From an uncultured bacterium (GTDB lineage: Bacteria > Cyanobacteriota > Vampirovibrionia > Gastranaerophilales > Gastranaerophilaceae), in contig CAPYQR010000070.1 in NCBI GenBank assembly GCA_948742005.1, positions 1 to 7,999 of the forward strand: a stretch of 7,999 bases of DNA, in the 5' to 3' direction. Positions 6,124 through 7,999 of the stretch are shown piece by piece. The position numbers were made by a program, and so were the translations under genes. How positions within the stretch are numbered: position 1 is the stretch's first letter; each line of letters starts with the position of its first letter. The notes beneath the pieces are model-generated. The model was not told where the DNA came from. It did no database searches and saw only the letters and a program-made list of their open reading frames with translations.

Positions 6124-7999
6124 TTATAGATTTTTGAAAAATTCTATAAATGGGTCGATAAATTTATTTGTATATTCTTTATTATAATCAATCCCTTCTT
6201 TTTCAAAGAACTTTCTTGAATCATTCAAATTTTCAGCTATTTTTTTATATTTTTTTATTTGACTTTCACTCAATTCTTTTTCATCAAAACTGTAAAATTC
6301 AATATTTTTACCACGGGGTAAATATTTACCATGGACATAATAATCAATATAATTATCAATGCTTGCTCTGCCATCTAAATCATCAGGAACGCTTAATGTC
6401 AGCATCGGTTCATCAGATTTTGCGTATGAAAGATGGTTTTTAGAAAAAGAACCGGATACCAGGTTTTTATCATCTGCTGTTTTATATGCGATATTGGTAA
6501 TATTATCAATCTTAGTATCCATATTGACATCATTAACTTTTTTAATTGCATTGTTCCAGCCGCCTTCTGTTTCCTTTATTTGTCCGTCAGGTAAAAAAGA
6601 AGTTTTAACAATATAAACTTTATTTTTTTCAGGCTCAAAAGAAGAAACTAATGACGAAATTAAATGAGTGCAATCATCAGCAGTGTATAATTTTTGTGAT
6701 TTTTCAAGCAATCCGTATTTTTTATCAACAGTTGTTTCAAGCATTTTTACCTTGCCATCATTTAAAAATTCTTTTTTTCTAAGCGTACTTATGCCTTTTC
6801 TCTTGTTGTTTTTTATGCTGTATATTGCTTCTTTTTGTCCTCCTGTTTTATCGAATTGAAATATATCAACACCATTATTATTATATAAATAACTTTTATA
6901 AAGATTTCCGTTAATTAAAGACTTTAATTGTTTAGGTGCAAATTCAAGGGTGATTGAATCGCCTTTTTTATTTTTTGTTTTCATAATTCCGCTAAATTTT
7001 TCCCCATCGGGTAAAAATGCTATGCCATTTTTTAAAACTACACCTTGAACTTCTTTGTTGTTTTTGTCAAAAAATACCCTTTGAGCATTTTTAATATCAG
7101 ATGGAGCATTCATTTTCTTTGCAAAAGCATTTATAAATTTATCAAATTTGCCGGAATCATAATCAAGGGATTCTTCTTTTGCTATTTTTTCAGCCTGCTG
7201 AAGTAATTGGGCTTTAGACTTTAAGTTTTCCTCATCCATCATCCGCTGACATCCATAAGCAGGATTTTCAATCATTAACTTTTCACCGTCAGATGTTTTT
7301 TCAAAATACAACTTGACTTCATCATCCAATATTAAAGTATCTCCAAAAGAACGCAGTCTGACTTCTTTATTATCTTTTTGGAAACTTAAAACATTATCAT
7401 ATTCATTAAATGATAAGTCTATTTTACTTTGAGGGGAATTAATCTCCACTCTGCTGATTTTAGCAAGTTTATCATCGATATCAAGTTCAGATACTGTTTT
7501 GTTTTTGCCTAATTTTCCGCCTAATGTTTTATAACCTCCCTTGTTATCATAAGTTGTGATTTCAGCAGAATCAGTTAAATATTTTTCAATACTTTTTATA
7601 GGTTTATTATCAGCACCGTATGTTTTTATAGCATGGCGGCTAATATTTAAATTTTCGTTTAATGTAATTGAATCCGTTTTCCTGTTTTGTAAATCATTTT
7701 TTGTTACTGTCTGCCCTTGCATTGTGCCGTCTGAATTAAAATATTTTTTAATATCATATTTATACGAAAGGCTGCCGCTTTCATATTGACTTATTTGATG
7801 ATTATCATAATTTCCGATTTTTCTTGTGTCATAAGAATATTCTTTAAAAACATTTCCGTTAATTGTTGATTTTAAAATCTTGCCGTCTGAAATTTCTAAA
7901 AGAATATCATCGCCTTTTTTGTTTTTTGTTTTATAAATTCCAACATAAGGAATATGCTTTTTATTTTCTTTTTGTTCTAAAGGTTCTTTTGGTTTAAAT
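6124..7999 (-). CDS. large tandem-module protein of unknown function (5' end beyond window)
   Basis: The reading frame is open from its TAA stop (6124-6126) to the right edge, at least 625 codons. The ATG at 7722 is internal: 92 further codons in the same frame lie upstream without a stop, and they contain a repeat copy. The protein is rich in Lys, Asp, Asn, Ser and Tyr, with beta-type stretches, polar turns and no membrane span. A module carrying GI(Y/M)KTKNKKGD and later (I/L)NGN occurs twice (7828-7941 and 6880-6990), 317 codons apart. A helical segment starting DE and ending KFI..F also occurs twice (7111-7236 and 6136-6285), about 325 codons apart. Several F..DG turns (FLPDG twice, FLNDG, FNSDG) recall MORN-like or YwqK-like beta repeats. 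Family not recognised. An export signal, if any, lies outside the window. Surface or secreted localisation is only a guess. Confidence 0.85.
   Translation of the reverse strand, partial: FKPKEPLEQKENKKHIPYVGIYKTKNKKGDDILLEISDGKILKSTINGNVFKEYSYDTRKIGNYDNHQISQYESGSLSYKYDIKKYFNSDGTMQGQTVTKNDLQNRKTDSITLNENLNISRHAIKTYGADNKPIKSIEKYLTDSAEITTYDNKGGYKTLGGKLGKNKTVSELDIDDKLAKISRVEINSPQSKIDLSFNEYDNVLSFQKDNKEVRLRSFGDTLILDDEVKLYFEKTSDGEKLMIENPAYGCQRMMDEENLKSKAQLLQQAEKIAKEESLDYDSGKFDKFINAFAKKMNAPSDIKNAQRVFFDKNNKEVQGVVLKNGIAFLPDGEKFSGIMKTKNKKGDSITLEFAPKQLKSLINGNLYKSYLYNNNGVDIFQFDKTGGQKEAIYSIKNNKRKGISTLRKKEFLNDGKVKMLETTVDKKYGLLEKSQKLYTADDCTHLISSLVSSFEPEKNKVYIVKTSFLPDGQIKETEGGWNNAIKKVNDVNMDTKIDNITNIAYKTADDKNLVSGSFSKNHLSYAKSDEPMLTLSVPDDLDGRASIDNYIDYYVHGKYLPRGKNIEFYSFDEKELSESQIKKYKKIAENLNDSRKFFEKEGIDYNKEYTNKFIDPFIEFFKNL
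6136..6285 (-). repeat. protein repeat, helical segment copy 2 (C-terminus)
   Basis: A 50-codon helical segment starts DEKELSES and passes through IAENLN and KEGIDY to NKFIDPFIEFF, ending four codons before the stop codon. It matches the segment at 7111-7236 with a small insertion. Each copy therefore closes one module of about 320 residues. Confidence 0.6.
6880..6990 (-). repeat. protein repeat copy B, KTKNKKGD module
   Basis: This 37-codon segment begins GIMKTKNKKGD and continues with ITLE and LKSLINGN to YLYN. It matches copy A at 7828-7941 residue for residue over most of its length. It is preceded by NGIAFLPDGEKFS, a turn that copy A lacks in this form. Confidence 0.8.
7111..7236 (-). 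repeat. protein repeat, helical segment copy 1
   Basis: A 42-codon helical segment starts DEENLKS and passes through AEKIAKEESLDY to KFINAFAKKM. It corresponds to the C-terminal segment at 6136-6285, which has the same order DE..L, AE, (I/L)DY, KFI..F. Confidence 0.6.
7828..7941 (-). repeat. protein repeat copy A, KTKNKKGD module
   Basis: This 38-codon segment begins GIYKTKNKKGD and continues with ILLE, a DGK turn and LKSTINGN to YSYD. It aligns with copy B at 6880-6990 with one residue gap and about two thirds identity. The DNA is also visibly similar, which suggests a fairly recent or conserved duplication. Confidence 0.8.

Noticed and set aside
6168..6859. Three plus-strand open frames across the tandem-module gene
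   Set aside because: They are hydrophobic shadow frames typical of the strand opposite a lysine- and aspartate-rich AT-rich gene.
7722..7724. Codon next to the ATG at 7722 as the start of the large minus-strand gene
   Set aside because: The frame stays open for 92 more codons to the edge, contains a recognisable repeat copy there, and this ATG has no ribosome binding site.
7556..7789. Plus-strand open frame of 77 codons that looks membrane-like
   Set aside because: It is antisense to the continuous minus-strand frame that runs to the window edge and includes a repeat copy; no ribosome binding site.

Overview
The window is AT-rich, low-GC bacterial DNA with short intergenic gaps and 12 supportable gene features on both strands; two genes run off the edges. 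The organism cannot be fixed from this sequence. The base composition, a gatA gene standing away from gatB and gatC, and a set of small lysine- or alanine-rich proteins of no familiar family would fit a host-associated Vampirovibrionia/Gastranaerophilales (Melainabacteria) genome or another low-GC uncultured lineage. That placement is a guess from gene style.

Left part (1-2500, all minus strand): the first 446 codons of a short-form 1-deoxy-D-xylulose-5-phosphate synthase (dxs, non-mevalonate isoprenoid and thiamine precursor supply) with a clear sigma-70 promoter; a 42-bp perfect palindrome just upstream of that promoter; a small membrane-anchored protein that appears split by a one-base frameshift into two overlapping reading frames; and a YraN/UPF0102 nuclease-fold protein.

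Middle (2501-4770, plus strand): gatA, the amidase subunit of the tRNA-dependent amidotransferase, starts divergently 39 bp from yraN and ends in an AT-rich intrinsic terminator. A two-gene cassette of unrecognised small helical proteins follows. Its first gene starts with TTG behind a strong ribosome binding site, its leader carries an inverted repeat, and its second gene starts three bases after the first one stops.

Right part (4778-7999, minus strand): a polytopic YuiF/NhaC-type transporter and, 44 bp upstream of it, the 3' part of a large unrecognised protein. That protein is open to the right edge, so its N-terminus is not in the window. At least two segments of it occur twice, about 320 residues apart, which shows that it is built from tandem modules.

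The housekeeping genes (dxs, yraN, gatA, transporter) do not form one pathway. The least explained parts are the tandem-module protein, the small-protein cassette at 4174-4770, and the split small gene at 1473-1932. No RNA gene, CRISPR array, insertion sequence or origin was seen. No gene-free stretch exceeds about 175 bases.
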